Of a stretch of 64,000 nucleotides of DNA, positions 1 through 15,000 are shown piece after piece. The position numbers and the translations under genes are program-made. Source of the DNA: Ophiura sarsii (taxonomy: Eukaryota > Echinodermata > Ophiuroidea > Amphilepidida > Ophiuridae); contig CM069459.1 in assembly GCA_035610835.1 (NCBI GenBank), positions 60,351,923-60,415,922 of the forward strand, in the 5' to 3' direction. Below the pieces are notes generated by a model, which worked only from the letters and a program-made list of their open reading frames with translations, made no database searches and was not told the DNA's origin. How positions within the stretch are numbered: position 1 is the stretch's first letter; every line of letters begins with the position of its first letter.

Positions 1-2
1 AT

Positions 3-3000
3 GACGATTCATCTTCTGAAGATGGTAAGCTGTATTCTCTTGGTCGGGGTTGTTAATTGAACTTACACATTCCTTCCAGGCTCTGTCAACGGAGACGCCG
101 ACGTCATTTTTCTCTCATTGATAAAGTACAGGGGGACTTTTCTGCATCATTTTTCTTTGAAAGTGAAACAAATATGGACAACTCTTTTATGATAAAAAGA
201 TAATCAAACGTCAAAATATTGAAAATGTTCATGGAAAATTAAGAGCCCGTTTTGACCTTTCCTCCCATTGACTGCAGTTGAATACCCTTCCCTTTGAGCA
301 CTTTTCATGCGGCTATTAGTTTTACCATTATACAAAACAGATTTGTCAGAAAACTTTTCCAATTTTCAAAGTCTATCTCAAGGATTATTAGGCTTGTTTG
401 TACTTATTGCAATGCATTTTTCATGGTGATTCCAAATATGGTGATGAAATTCAATAATATTGTCATTTTCGAATCATTTTGTGAAGTTTTGGAATGTCGT
501 CGGCAGACGCCTGCCACGTGGATAGTGTTAAATTGATTAACATTATTTTATTGACTCCAACAGTTGAATACCTTTCGCCCTTGAGTAGGGACGGAAATTC
601 AATATGTGACAGTTAGTCTACCCAAAGTAACAATTAGGTACTTACATTGATTATCATTATTTCATTGTTCTGAGGGCACCCCTTTAAACCAGCCCGATTT
701 TCAGGATCAATTTTTAGTTCCTAGATTCGTTTTGATTGTATTATATTGTTTCGTCTTTTGCTGAATAAATTGAATCGAAAATGAATTTAAAAATTGAAGG
801 GCTGATTGTGATTCTAAACAATATACGTTATTTTTGCAAATACGGGGTGGATGTTTAAAATAAATATATAAAGTGAATGAAATGGTGAAAGACTGACATT
901 TAATTTCACCACGTATATGTAGGCGGTCAGAGAGAGCACCATTGATCAAAATAAGCATAATAACTCAGATTTATTATTGGATTACTGAACCGATACTAAG
1001 CATGCTTGTATCCATGTTAATGCAATTCTCATGGTGCTGAAATTCAATAATTTTGAAATTTCCATAAAATTTGGCGAAATCGTGAAGGTTGAATTCTTTT
1101 TAGTGACAATTTAGAACCATCAAAGTAAATTGAAAAGGTTTTTGACCGTTTTTAATAATAATAATAATATGACCGTTTTCGTGACCTGCATGACAAACAT
1201 CCACACCACTAATTTGCTCACCTTGTAGGACACTGGGGAGGAGAATGCACGGATGTTAACTTTAAGTAGCAACTGATGTGTATGACAACAGCTTTATGAT
1301 AATTCCCCCGGACACGTGGACTGTCTGTCGGCTAATAAGAACCAAAAAGTGTTTCTAATGCTATTGTGTAGACTCGAGTTTACTATAATAAACAAATGTG
1401 TCTTACTATTGTTTTCAGATGGATTTGGTCAGGATACTCCGCCACTCACTGTGTATCTGAAGGGAGTTCTAGAGAAGTATCCCGATGGAGGACAAACACT
1501 CAAGGTAGGGTGTAATAGTATTAGATGAATCGACGAAAAAAATACCCTGAAGTTATAAAACAAATTCCGAAGTTTTTAGGAAAATGGGTTGGTCGGACCC
1601 GTAAAATGCGGCAGTCGAAAATCATAAATACACTTTAATTAGACCTAATAGCTAAAATACAACATTCAGTCAAAGATAATACATGACTGTCACATTCTGT
1701 GATGCTAACTCAATACATAGCAATTATTCAATTCTTCATCATTAAGAACTTCATACATCATAGTATTCATGACTACATTATTAAATAGAAATACATCGGG
1801 TCGGCCCAATTTCTTTTTGGTTGGCGGGGCAACCGCCAACCTTATAGCATCAGATTGCATATTCTTGGACATTTAGGTCTTTCTACATATACATGGAGGC
1901 TGCCATTTTGTTTTTAGTATATGGAAAATTGTCTAAATTATTTTGAAAAACGCAATGGTGAAATCTCAATTTGCAAAGGTAGATCGAAAGAATAGGTCCT
2001 TATGTGCACACTCAAGTGGATCCACTTTGTAACGATGATTGATGAGGTCATGGCATCTCATTGAATATACATGCAAATTGGTAATTTACCACAGACTCGC
2101 ACGTGTTTTCTGTTTGTAAACATCAAAATTGAGTGACCTTACGCGTGCTTTGATTGGTTAACACTGATCATGTGATAACACCTGTTCCAACAAGGGCTAG
2201 GATTGGCTCAATTATTATCAAGGGCAGACATGTCCAGATGCCAAACCACAGAAATCCCACGCTGAGATCATGCTGGGATCTGTCATCGGCGAAACAAGGA
2301 TAGGTTGGGCTGAATTTCCTGGCCCTATATTAATACATGGGAGGATATAGGAGAAATCTATCCCTGGTTTTGACTATCTGTGATTATATATTGGGGTGTC
2401 CTACTGTGCATAGAATTGTAAAACAGAGTTATGCCACATAAATCAGCACTAATTCTAGTACTGTCAGATTAGTTGATCATCTATTCGCTTGCTTCTTCTG
2501 CCACATAATTTTAGCAACTAAAAGCCGTATTTACAAATGTTGCTATTTTTGCTCTTTCTATTTGCCTTATATCGCAATTTCCTTTTGACCGCCAACTTTC
2601 CATTTCAATGGAATTTTTATTACCTTTACTTTGATTTATTCCTAGGAACGTCGTGGCCAAAGATGTGATATGTTAGATATGTTCCTTTCACCACACGTTT
2701 CGTTTTATTTCTAGGAACTTGTACAAAATGCTGATGACGCCGGGGCCAAAAATGTCATATTCCTGTATGACAAAACGGAATACGGGAGCGATACAGTGTA
2801 CTCGTCAGAGCTGAAGATATTCCAAGGTCATGCATTATACGCCTACAACGATGCGGTATTTACTGAGACAGATTGGTATAACATACAGCATCCTGGACAG
2901 AGCGGGAAAAAAGATGAGCCCACAAAAGTAGGCAGATTTGGACTCGGGTTCAACTCTGTCTACCATGTGACAGGTATGTCCAAATCGTTATCCCCTGGAT

Positions 3001-6000
3001 ATTTGCGAGTGATGCATGTATTCATTCCGCCAAAATATGACAGAAGAAGTATTGTGAACCGCGTGTTGTATTGTAAGGTCCCTTCCGAAAGTTAGTTAAA
3101 TATGTAGCATCTAACATGCCATGATGAAATAGGAAAATGTGGGAAATTGATATGAGTAAATTATTTCTTCTTACTCAACACATTGCCTTCCACACGGTGA
3201 ATGAACTGAAGGCCTATATATGACATAATCACCGTTCTTCCCATCTGACTCGTTGTTAGAGCGCTAGTCAAGCGATTCAGAGGTCACAGGTTCACCTCCT
3301 GGATTGTCAGTGGAAAATGTTCACTCACTTTCATTCATATAATGTGTGTAGTTAAAGGTGTTCGTTCTGATCACTTTTTAACATAAACATATTTTGATAT
3401 CAGAAGAAAACCTTTATTTTTCTCATTATTTCTGTATAATCTTAGGCGCAAGATATGTTCCATTTAGACATTATAGGCCAAAAATGCAGTGAATTCCTGC
3501 CAAAGGTAGTTAATCACCCGGCCAGTCTGTGTACTAACTACACAATGGGCAAAATCTCATGTTACCTTGTGCTTCTAAATTAAGAACCATTTAGAGCAGT
3601 ACAACTCAAATTTTGGAATATGACTATTTTTAGGGATGACCCTTGATGTAGAATAAACCCCCACGTCAAGTTGAAATAATTTACTCAGGGGATCCTCGGG
3701 GAAGATGTTTCGGTAAGAGCTGCAAAGGTAAGAGTTGGAAGCTGAAATCAAAACGTCTTAATAAATACGGAGACCAAATAAAACCTTTCCTTCATGAAAT
3801 ATTCAAGTCTGATCGCAGTACTATCCAAGATGGCGAATATCCAGCAACCCTATTTCGTTTTCCTTTGCGGAGAGTGGAGTCAGAACTTAGCAGTACGCTG
3901 TATAACGATACACGGGTACAGCAGCTTTTCACATCGTACGAAATGGATGCCGAGATATCGTTACTATACCTCAAGAATGTAGAGTCGGTGTCACTTTATG
4001 TCAAAGCGGGTAACGAGGAGCCCGTGCTTGAATACCAAGTCCGAATTGCCGAAAATGATATCGGTAAGATCAGAGAAGAGCGTGTCAGGTTCCTAAATGG
4101 TTGTAAAGCCAAAACAACAGATTACCAGTCTTACGTGGATTTCCATATTGAGAGGTATTGTGGATCTCAACTGCAAGCTTCATCACGATTCATTACAGTG
4201 AACACTTTGAAAGTGACTGGTTGCAGTGACACTTTGCAAGAATTGATCGACGATTCAGATCTGAAACTGTTACCGCTAGTCAGCCTATCAATACCCGTCA
4301 ATGATATTAAGGATCAAACCGATCAACACAAAGGTAGAGTCTTCTGCTTTCTACCACTACCTTCAACCGAGAGCCCGGGATTTCCAATTCATGTGAATGG
4401 CTATTTCGGACTGAATGACAACCGTCGAAGTATCAAATGGCCGGATGGGGATGCTGCGCATGACAAACAGGCCATGTGGAATGAGAAGATCATAAACGAA
4501 GTATTTTCCGAAGCATATGCTAAACTGTTATTGCATTCAACTCAAGCTGCGATGGATATAGAAACACCAGGTGACATATACAGATGTTGGCCGTGTGTGG
4601 ATAGCAAAAGACACCCAGTATGGAACGAAGGCATTGCAGCACTGGTTAAACGAATACAAGATGAGAACATTCTTTATTCTGAGGTGGACGGTGGACAATG
4701 GATGGCACCAGGAGATGTTATGCTAAATGCTGAGCCTGATCCAGTGTTGTGTGCTCTCTTGCATAAGGTTCTACTACAAAAAGGAAGTCCAGTGGTTCGA
4801 CTTCCTGAGCACGTTTTACACACATTAAAAGTAGGTGGAGTAGATAGTATGACAGTCGTAGGACCCTCGCATATAAGAGATGTCATACGAGATGATATGT
4901 TGTCCTGGCTAGAAGATTCTGAGAAAGTGACATTGTTAGAGTACATAGTTAGCGATGGCGAAATTGCCGACCTGCAAGATATTCAACTATTACCGCGTCG
5001 TGATGACAAATTCGTGTCTTTCTCAAAGTCAGATCCAATAATCTACATTCCTACTGAAGATAAGCTGGTATCTCTTATTCCAAATCTTGACCACAGATTC
5101 TCAGCTGCCTCACTGCCTTTGGTGTTGCGTGATAATATCGCAGAGAGTTTTACGCAGCTTAAACGTCTAACCGCTGATCATATGGTGCAACTCTTACACG
5201 AGGCGTTGCCGAGGATCTGGGTAAAAGGCCCGAATGCAACTGTCATCTGGCATCGAGGAGAGAATGGACATCCAACGTACGAGTGGTTGTCAGGCATCTG
5301 GACCTGGCTAAGCCACAATCATCGCATTGTTTCATTGGAAAAGCTACGAGACATCCCGCTGCTGCCGCTACAGGAACACGATTCAACATCCACGAATCAT
5401 TTGGTCAGGCTTATTCCCAACACAATTATCCTAGAGAAGAAACACTCATCCGTTGTACAAGTGGACGTCAATTTACCCACGAATGTTGTTCATGCCTCCA
5501 TCTGTTCGTTTCTTAAGAAAATTGGTGTTGTAGTTGTACAGCATGATTTGCCAGATTTCGTGCGAGATCATCCAGAGATCAATTCCATAATACAATCACT
5601 AACTCCTGAGGATGTATGCGAAATCCTCTTTGCTTATCGGAAACAGGTTTATAAGCATATCCATGACTTACCCATAGAGGACAGGGACTTTCTTAGAGTG
5701 TACCTAAGCCAACTCACCGTCAATACAATTGATTCACGACGTGACTTTCTCATACGACTGCCAATATTCCCTAACACCACAGAGAATTATGTGTCAGTGT
5801 CAATCTGTTGTCGATCGATTCCGAAAGACTTTCATAGAATTCCTGACGGTAGGGTCAAAGAACCATTCATATGTGTGCAAGATGACCAATCGAAAGAACT
5901 GTTGAGAAAACTTAACTGTCACGAAGTAACAGAAGAGGAGCTTCTCAAGAAATTCATCTTGCCCCAAGTATCTTCTGAAAGCGAATGTTTCTACGACAAA

Positions 6001-9000
6001 CAACAGATCCTTCAGTTAATGACGTGGGTCTTGCAACGGTCCCAGTACGACAACGAGGTAAAATGTTTACACTTCATACCAACTGCGAGCGGAAAGAAAG
6101 ACTCGCCAGAGCATCTATTTGATCCAAGCTGCCAAGACTTGAAGATCTTGTTCGCGCAAGGTGCAGTTTTCCCAACAGAGGCATACTTGGAAGAAGATCT
6201 TTTACATCACATACGACGGGTAGGCTTTAAGAAGTCTACTAGTATTACAGCACCTGAGTTACTCCACGTTGCTTTGAGCCTTGCGGAAGACGAGGACACG
6301 ACCTACGTAAGAAACCGCGCCACTATATTATTCAAGTATATCAACCATTGCAGTCATCTCTTAGAACAACTGGTTGAACATCGGAGTATCACCAAGTCAT
6401 TCCGCAGCTTCTTAGAAGATATAGCTTGGGTACCGGTTGTTGCTGCATCACAGCGTCCCCATGGCTATCCGCCCAACCTACCCTGGTTTGGAGAGGGGCG
6501 TATTGTAGTCAAACCACGAGAGATTGCAGCATATACAACGGCTGTTTTACAAGGGAGTACTATGTCTTTGGTTGACATTACAGATGTGTCTGAGGAAATG
6601 ACTGAGGTATTTCGATGGCACGTAGAATTGGACCACAATAATTACGTTCACGTTGAGCGTGTTGTTTCTCATTTGCGGAATGTAGCTGAAAGCTACCATG
6701 CAGATTCGAACGACTCTGACTACACAATGATGATAGCAGAAATATATGAGTTTCTAAGTAAAGCAGAATCAGCAACCATTCAATCTGCGATCGAAGATAA
6801 AATGGACGGGGTTGCATGGATTTGGCATGGTCGTGGATTCACTACAACTGACAAAGTAGCCTTTGACGGAGGTGGCTTGAGAGTACTCCTGGATCCATAC
6901 CTGTTTATCATACCAAAGACATTGGCATCCTTTAAGGAATTTCTATCCTTCGCCGGTGTTCAGGAAAGATTTCCTGAAGACGTACTATGTAGTGTGTTGA
7001 CCTCCATTCACGAAGCTAATTCAATAGAAAACCGATCCCAACAGGAAATAGATGACGATCTGAGTCTTGTGTGCGATATTCTGAACTGTATTGCAAACAA
7101 GTTTCAGTCCGAAAGCTCTTCTGAAAGGGGAGCAAAAATACTCGTGCCTGCCAGGAAAGACGGGAACCTGAAATGTCTGAGACTAGTAGAAGCCCATAAA
7201 TGTATGTATGTAGATGACGAGAGGTTACTGGATCAATACCCAGGAAGTGATTGCAAGTTGCCGATAGTTCACCAAAAGCTACCGACTGATACAGCTAGAC
7301 AGCTAGGGTTGCTGAGACTCAGTCTCTTCGTAGCACCAACGGAAGCGATAGATATGGGATACGATATGGAGGGACCTCACGAAACAACAGTGAACGCCAT
7401 TCGACGTAACTTGGAATTGTACAAAGATGGCATAGATATCTTTAAAGAGTTGATTCAGAACGCAGATGATGCTGGAGCGACACAGAAAGTTCCTTATCGA
7501 CTGGAGGAACAACGCAGACACGCAATTCAGTTTGATGAACAAGGACATGAAATCTTGTCACGGGCCTGCACTGTGGGCATACAACGATGCTCAATTTACC
7601 GAGAGTGATGTGAAAAATATCTGCAATATAGCTGCTGCTACGAAGAAACGAGAACTTGACAAAGTAGGGCGATTTGGTTTAGGGTTCACTTCAGTCTACC
7701 ATTTGACGGATGTTCCGAGTGTCGTCAGCGGACCCTTCATAATGATATTTGACCCGAGAACTACACACCTTCGTGAACGTGTGACAACTGCAAAACCTGG
7801 AATCAAGTTGGACTTACGGAATGCCAAGCACAAAGGTACAGTTCGAAGCTTTCCAGATCAATTTCAACCGTTCAAAGATGTGTTCGGATGTAACGTCGTC
7901 GAAGGTGAAGAGTATAGTCACACTTTGTTTCGATTGCCGCTCAGATCAGAGAGTGAAGTGGTTGACTACACTGGAGAAATCCTATCAGATGTCATCTATC
8001 AGTCTAAGGAAAAGATGCAAACACTTCTACGCAGCTTTAAGACATCAGCTTCCGAGCTTTTGCTGTTTACTCAGAACGTTGACAACCTTAGTGTTCATGT
8101 ACTTGAAGAAGGTCAGAAGCCCGATATGACGGAGGAAATCCTCTCAATAACAGTGAACAAGAAGATGCAGCTTGGTCGGTCAATTAGTAACAAAGGGGAT
8201 CTAAAGACGGAGAGGAACTTACTCAAAGTGGCGGCAGACTACTTGACGGATCTTCCTGGACAAACTACTGACCAATCAAGCCTTGAAACCATTGAATCTA
8301 CCATGATACTAGAGGTTCATGTCAAAGAGAATATAGCAAGGAAAAGCAAATCTACAAAGAGCAAGACACTATATTGCGTCAGTTCCTATATGTCAAATGG
8401 AAAAGCACTTGAGAAAGCAAGATCCAAAGATGGGCGCCAATTTGGTATTCTTCCTTGCGGTGGAGTAGCGACTATGCTTATAAGTGGACGTAATGGTTTA
8501 GAACCAGTCAGTGTCGAAGGTCGAGCTTTTAGTTTTCTTCCGCTAGAAATCTCAACCGGCTTACCATTCCATGTCAATGGAACCTTCTTGCTTCAACCCA
8601 ATCGACGACAACTATGGAATAGAACATCAACTTCGATGGCGTTAGAGGAGGAAGTATTTGAAATTCAATGGAACATTAGTCTGATGAAGGACGTTATTTG
8701 CAAAGCTTTGCACAACATGATACTGGATTTGAAAGCCGCACAGGAAGATGACATCACGGATGCACGGTGTTTTCAGACTCTTTGGCCAATCTTGAAATCA
8801 GTTCACAGCGATTTCCGAATGGTGGCACAAGCGTTCTACGATGCCTTGTGTGGTAAGGCTGATTGGAAACCCCCGAAGATAATATATAACGGTAATCGAT
8901 GGACATCTCTAGGTAGCGTAATTTTCATGGAAGGAATTCCCAAAATACCCACTGTTGAGAATTCTATAATCACACTACTTAACCAACACTGTCGACCAAA

Positions 9001-12000
9001 GAAGATCGTCTCCTTCAAGTTTCCCGTCTATGAAAGTATGAAGGATACAGGAGTTCTCGAGCACTTCGCAGACAACACTTATACGTGGAGAAGGTTCCTT
9101 GAATCTGTATTCTTTCCGATGCTGAGCGATGAAGACAACGATGACGTGATGGAGTCAAATCACAGAGATATTATCATTCAACACGTACTAGACAATCGTA
9201 TTGGTTCTGACAAAGTACTAGAATATGATGAATTGTTAATTGAAACAGAGTGCATCCCTGTAAGCAAAGGTCATGAAGATCTTGTCCTTCCACGCCGCTT
9301 GGTTAGTCCAACGAGTCAAGTAGGGAAACTGTTTCGTGATGCAGATTTGCGATTTCCATTTGGAAGTGGTTACATACTAGAACTAGAACGCCTTCATTCG
9401 TTAGCTGAACTCGGTATGGCAACTGACACTCTTGACTGGGAAGATATTTGTGAACGAGCAGAGACTATACAATGTCAAGAAGATTTCAGGATAAGTTCAT
9501 TTCAACGAAGTTTTATTCTTCTTGGCATCATTGACAACAAGTTGAAGACACTACGTGACACAGAGTCTAGTAGCATCGAGTGTATAACGGTCACACCAGA
9601 ACAGACATCTATAATTAGAAACTCTTCATTTCTTCCTGTTATGTGTCAGGATGAAACATATCCGTTACCGTGGTATAACCGGGGAACTACATTCAGAGCT
9701 GCAGAGGATATTTACGAAGCTAAATATGCCAATTTAGTTGGCTGCGTTCATGGAATTCTGGATGAACCACGCCTTGGCACAGACGTGATGACTGAGAGAT
9801 TGAAGGAATTCCTGGGCTTCAAGGATAAGGAACCACCAATTCATGATATCATACAGCAACTGGAAAAGATTATCACGAAGAACAGCGAGGTGACAAACCA
9901 TGCCACATTATCACAGATATGCGGAGACATTTATGATTTCATGCAGAAGAAACTGTGCATTGTTAATTCAGATGACAAGGTGCAACTGACGGACGAGCAA
10001 TATCGATCACAGATAGAGCAGCTAGAACTGATGGAATTTCTGTTTGTCGACGGGAAGTTTATAACCACCAAACAAGTAGCATTTCGTTTCAAGCATCTTT
10101 GTCCCCCGTTCTTGTACAATGTGCCAAATAGTCTAACGCCATATACCAATCTATTGCGATTGTGTGGAGTACGTGAGGAATTTCAGCCACCTGACTTCTT
10201 GCAAGTGATGATGAAGTTACATGAGGATTACCAAGACAACCCCATTGATGACGATCAGCATGTTACTCTGGCTCACTTGATGTTGCAGCAATTAATAGAC
10301 ACAGTCTCGAGAAAACTAAAAGACACATTCCAAGGAGACTTGGAAAGCGAAGATGGTATAATGAAGATTCATGAACATCTAACGAAGATGATTGAATCCC
10401 TCAATGGGGATGAGAGGACGCAACTTCTTGCTGTAGACACAAGCAACATTCTACGTCAGACGACAGAGCTTACATTCAACGACATGGGGTGGTTGGAAGA
10501 TCATACGTTGAATACCACGCATCAAGGTCTAACGCTGCGTAACGCCAGGGCACTTGGGATACCAACGGCTCGAGAGAGAACCCTTCAATCATGCTCTACC
10601 TCTGATGGTTTTGAAAGCAACTTTGGTCAAATGGAAGACATCACAGACAGACTGCAAGGCATATTACGAGATTATCACCACGCTTCTGACGTCATGAAAG
10701 AATTGCTACAAAATGCAGATGATGCCAAGGCTACAGAGATCCATTTTGTGTACGATTCCCGAAGCCATGAATCAGAGAAAATCATAGACAGAAACAAATG
10801 GGGCGCCATTCAGAAGCTCCCGGCCCTGTGTGTCTACAATAATCGACCGTTTTCAAAGGAAGATATTAAAGGCATACAACAAGTTGGAGTAGGTGGAAAA
10901 GTGAGTGATAGTTCAACGGCTGGCCGTTTTGGTATAGGATTCAACGCTGTATACCACTTGACCGATTGCCCAACCTTCATAACAGACAATACCAAGCTGT
11001 GTGTGTTTGATCCTCATGTGAGATATGTACCTGGTGCTACACCGTTAAAACCAGGCAAGATGTACGAATACCTTGATACATTCCGAGAGAAGTTTCCGCA
11101 CATGCTAACGGGATATCTTGGCGATAATTTCGATCTAGAGGGCGCTACTATGTTCCGTTTTCCTTTGCGGTCGAGGGAAATGTCGGACATTTCTAGAATA
11201 TCAAAGGTATGGTACGATGACACGGAGATAAAAAGGCTCATGAGAGAATTCAAGAACATAGCTAAAGAGTCACTGTTCTTCCTAAAATATATCGAGGATA
11301 TACACATATCAAGTATTGGCGACGATGGAGAATTGAAAGAATTGTACAGCATATCAAGCAAGATAATGAGTGGAGACGTTCAAAGTCGACAAGATTTGGC
11401 AACCCACATTGATCGATATAAAGATAATATTGATCAAATTCCTCCAATGACAAAGGTCTATCGATTGGATATACAAGACAAGGAAGGCTTGTCAGAGAAA
11501 TGGCTTGTGGCACAAACTATTGGATCTGAGGAACCTTTACAAGTTGAAGACGATATGCAACAGAGAGGTCTGAAGAGTCAGATTCCACGAGGAGGAGTAG
11601 CCGCACTTATACAATCCGACCGATCAATTCAAGAACAACATTCCAGGTGGCATGAGAAACGCAGAGTTTACAACTTTCTACCACTTCCAATAAACATCAC
11701 ACTGCCAGTTCACGTGAACGGATCTTTTGTTTTAGATGCATCTCGGCGCCATCTAGCCAAAAGTTCGGGCTACTACACTATAGAAGATAGCTCCGAGACG
11801 TCCCTGTCGCATCCAATGAATCGTCATCTTGTTGAGAATGTGATAGCTACTGCCTATGCACACTTGATAGTTGAAGCTCGGGAGATTGTTCCGACAACGC
11901 ACGGAAACTTATCAAATGATCGTGTGAACATGTATTACAGTGTGTTCCCATCAGGCGACTACGGAGACTGGAATCTCTTAAAACAAAGCACTCTCGGATA

Positions 12001-15000
12001 CATAGGGAAACATGAATTGGAAGTGTTACCGGTATATGTAATCAAAGAAGAGAGATCAATCAGCGAAGACAGTTCAAATACTGAACCGAGTACAGTTACA
12101 AACGACAGCCCCGGTGATGCAGCGATGCCTATAGTTGCTAATGATGGCACTGACGAAGAAGCATTTGTCGAATGGTTTCATCCTTCATCTAATTCAAGTG
12201 GAGCCTTTTTTGATAACTTGGATGACTACAACTACCCAGAAAAGGTAGAGGTAATTCGTTCTTGCCTGCGTTCTTCCAAATTCAAATTGGTTATTACAGG
12301 ACCATCTCAACTCTGTGAAGCTTTCGTGGAAGCTGGTGTGGCATCGGAGTGGCTTAGTCCCAAAAGAGTACTGGAGCATCTGATCATGAACGTTGACAAT
12401 GTATCTTCGACGACACTGCCGGTTCCTCTGGAAGAGACTTGTTTCAAAACACTTGAACGCATCGTGGCATTGGCCGAATACTGCTGTGACGGATCAGAAA
12501 CCCATCATGACTTTGACAGAGTTCCTTTACAACTAACAAACAACGGCCATCTGGGGTTGTTTTCTAGGTACGATCCTGTGTATGTGACAGAGTACTTAGA
12601 TTTGATACCGGAAAAACCGGAGTTGTTTCTGCACAGCTCATTGGTTAGCATATTCAATACAGAAGAATTGATGAAATCTGAGGAGATTCGCGAATTTCGT
12701 GTAAAAGATCTGGATCAGTGCCTTCATGCACATCTACCGAAAGACTGGCTTCAGAACGGAAAGCATGTCAAATGGACACCGGGAGAGAGTGGTCATCCAT
12801 CAGAGGATTGGATGAAAAGACTGTGGAAATTCATATTTGCAGGGTCTGAAAGCCACACAACCATTCGATGGCCAATAATTCCAACAACTGCATCGACACT
12901 CGTACTGCCTAGTAAAGCCAAACACACAGTCCTCTATTTACATAGTTTCTGGGGAGTTGCGACTCTATTGGAGGCTCTTGGTTGTCCAGTTGTAGCATTA
13001 GTCCATCTAGACGGTTACGACAGTTGGTTTCCTCTTGTATGTGGCGGTAAGCGTGGTAAATCGCTTTTGGTCAGATCACTAGCCTCTGCAGAAAATCGAG
13101 AGGAAGTTCTTACTGTTCTCAAGTTTATCCTCGAAGATAGCGATATTGCAGTTGAAGGGCGATTGAAAAGGAACCAGTCCTATGCCCTACTGATGTACTT
13201 TCAAAATGGATACATGGACCAACTCGGTATACCATGGGCTAGTACTAGTATAATAAAACGGCTTCCAATCTTCAGATTAATGAATGGAGAACTATCGAGC
13301 ATCGATGGATACACAAATTGTCACGCGTGCAAATGTTCAGTTCCAATGGATGATGACGTGTGGATGAAATACAACAGTTGTATCTTCCTCAAGTATGACG
13401 AAGACCTCGAGCATTTGTATACACAGCTTGACATTACCCTTATCGAGGAGATTGAAATATACACAAAGTATGTGTTACCAAACTTTAATTTGCTGAAGAA
13501 AGAGGCCAAAGAGATCCATATGGAACACATCATACAACGAAAGCTTCTAGAAGGTGAACCAGATAAAGAATATGATTCCAAGCAAAAGGAGTTACTAATG
13601 AAGCTGCAAAGCATTGAATGGATTCCAGACAACAATGGATTTCTTCAAAGAGCGAGTCACTACTTCCATCCTTCCGTTGAAGTATTCACAACTATGGTAG
13701 ACTCCAGCCAACTACTTCCAAAGCGGTTTGCATCACGTCGCCATTGGTGTAAATTTCTTGGGAAATTTGGACTCCATCAAACAGTCACTAAATATCTGTA
13801 TCTCAAATTTGTTCGTGAGATTGCCACGAGCGCCAGTTGTGTTACCCAGAACACCGAGAGAGATGCATTATGCAAGAAGTCAGACGTCCTACTTGGAGAA
13901 ATTTCACGGATCACGGAGCTACACGACACGGACAGATTCTTCTTGAAATCTGTTTCCATTGTGAAATTCATTCCACCGCGTGGAGTCAGTACAGACCTAG
14001 AAAACATCTTACCAGCCTATCAAGGACGTCTCGATGGAACAGGAAAGCCCGCTTTCATAAGCATCAGTGAAGGGATACCTAGATCCGATATTAGACTTGC
14101 CTGGTCCGAAGCTATGGTTTTACCGAGTACTGCAGTAGTACGGAATTCAGAAATACAAGAGCAGTTACAAATGGAAAGCGGCACGGCACAGGTATGCCGT
14201 ATCCGTCATATCACAAATGTGTGTAACAAGATGGTGAAATGGAATTGCTGTGATGTCGCAGACAGAGTACAACCAGACACTCGTAGAACTCTCAAGGCAA
14301 TTGTGAAGGCCATCTTGGATTATCTGCAAAGGAAATACAATGAGAAACCAATGACATTGGAGTTCGATGATATTTCAAATATCCCACTGTGTCTTGTAGA
14401 CGAGGGCAGTGTGTTGGTTTGTGCAAAACAGATAGTGGTGACATTGAGTCACGAATATCAACACAGTTTGCGACCGTACCTCTACAAAATGCACGACAAA
14501 TTGGAACCATGTGCAAAGATACTGAAAGCTCTAGGTGCTCAATCCAGACCAACTTTGAAACAGCTGGCGTTTGTACTGGCTTCCATAAAGTCAAGCTGCG
14601 GAGAGAACGAAATGCACCCGAACGAGATAACAACAACTCATACGGCGGTCAGGTTGATTTTCAAGGAACTTCTAAAATCCGAATCAAAGAGTGCTTTGGA
14701 GGGTAATGAAGAAGTAGATATACTATATCTGCCTACATCAAAAGGTTATTTAAAGCAATCAACATCGCTGTGCTGCGCTGATCGACATCTTAAAAAGAAT
14801 ATTCCAGCCACTCTAGGACTGGACTTTGTTGTTGAACTAAGGCAATGCGGTGTCGACGACGACCGTGAAGACCCCAGGCTTATCGCTCTCCTGCCAAAAA
14901 AACTCCAGCCTCACGACTTAGGCGATACTATGAACGAGAGACCGTGCTCTTCGAATGTCTTGTGCCGCGCGGGAAAGGATTGTCAGTTCTTGGAGTTCAT

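Noticed and set aside
1..24. ATG at base 1 as a gene start
   Set aside because: Joined to exon 1419 it would reach a stop within 14 codons. The GAC frame (DDSSSED) splices in phase into the sacsin reading instead.
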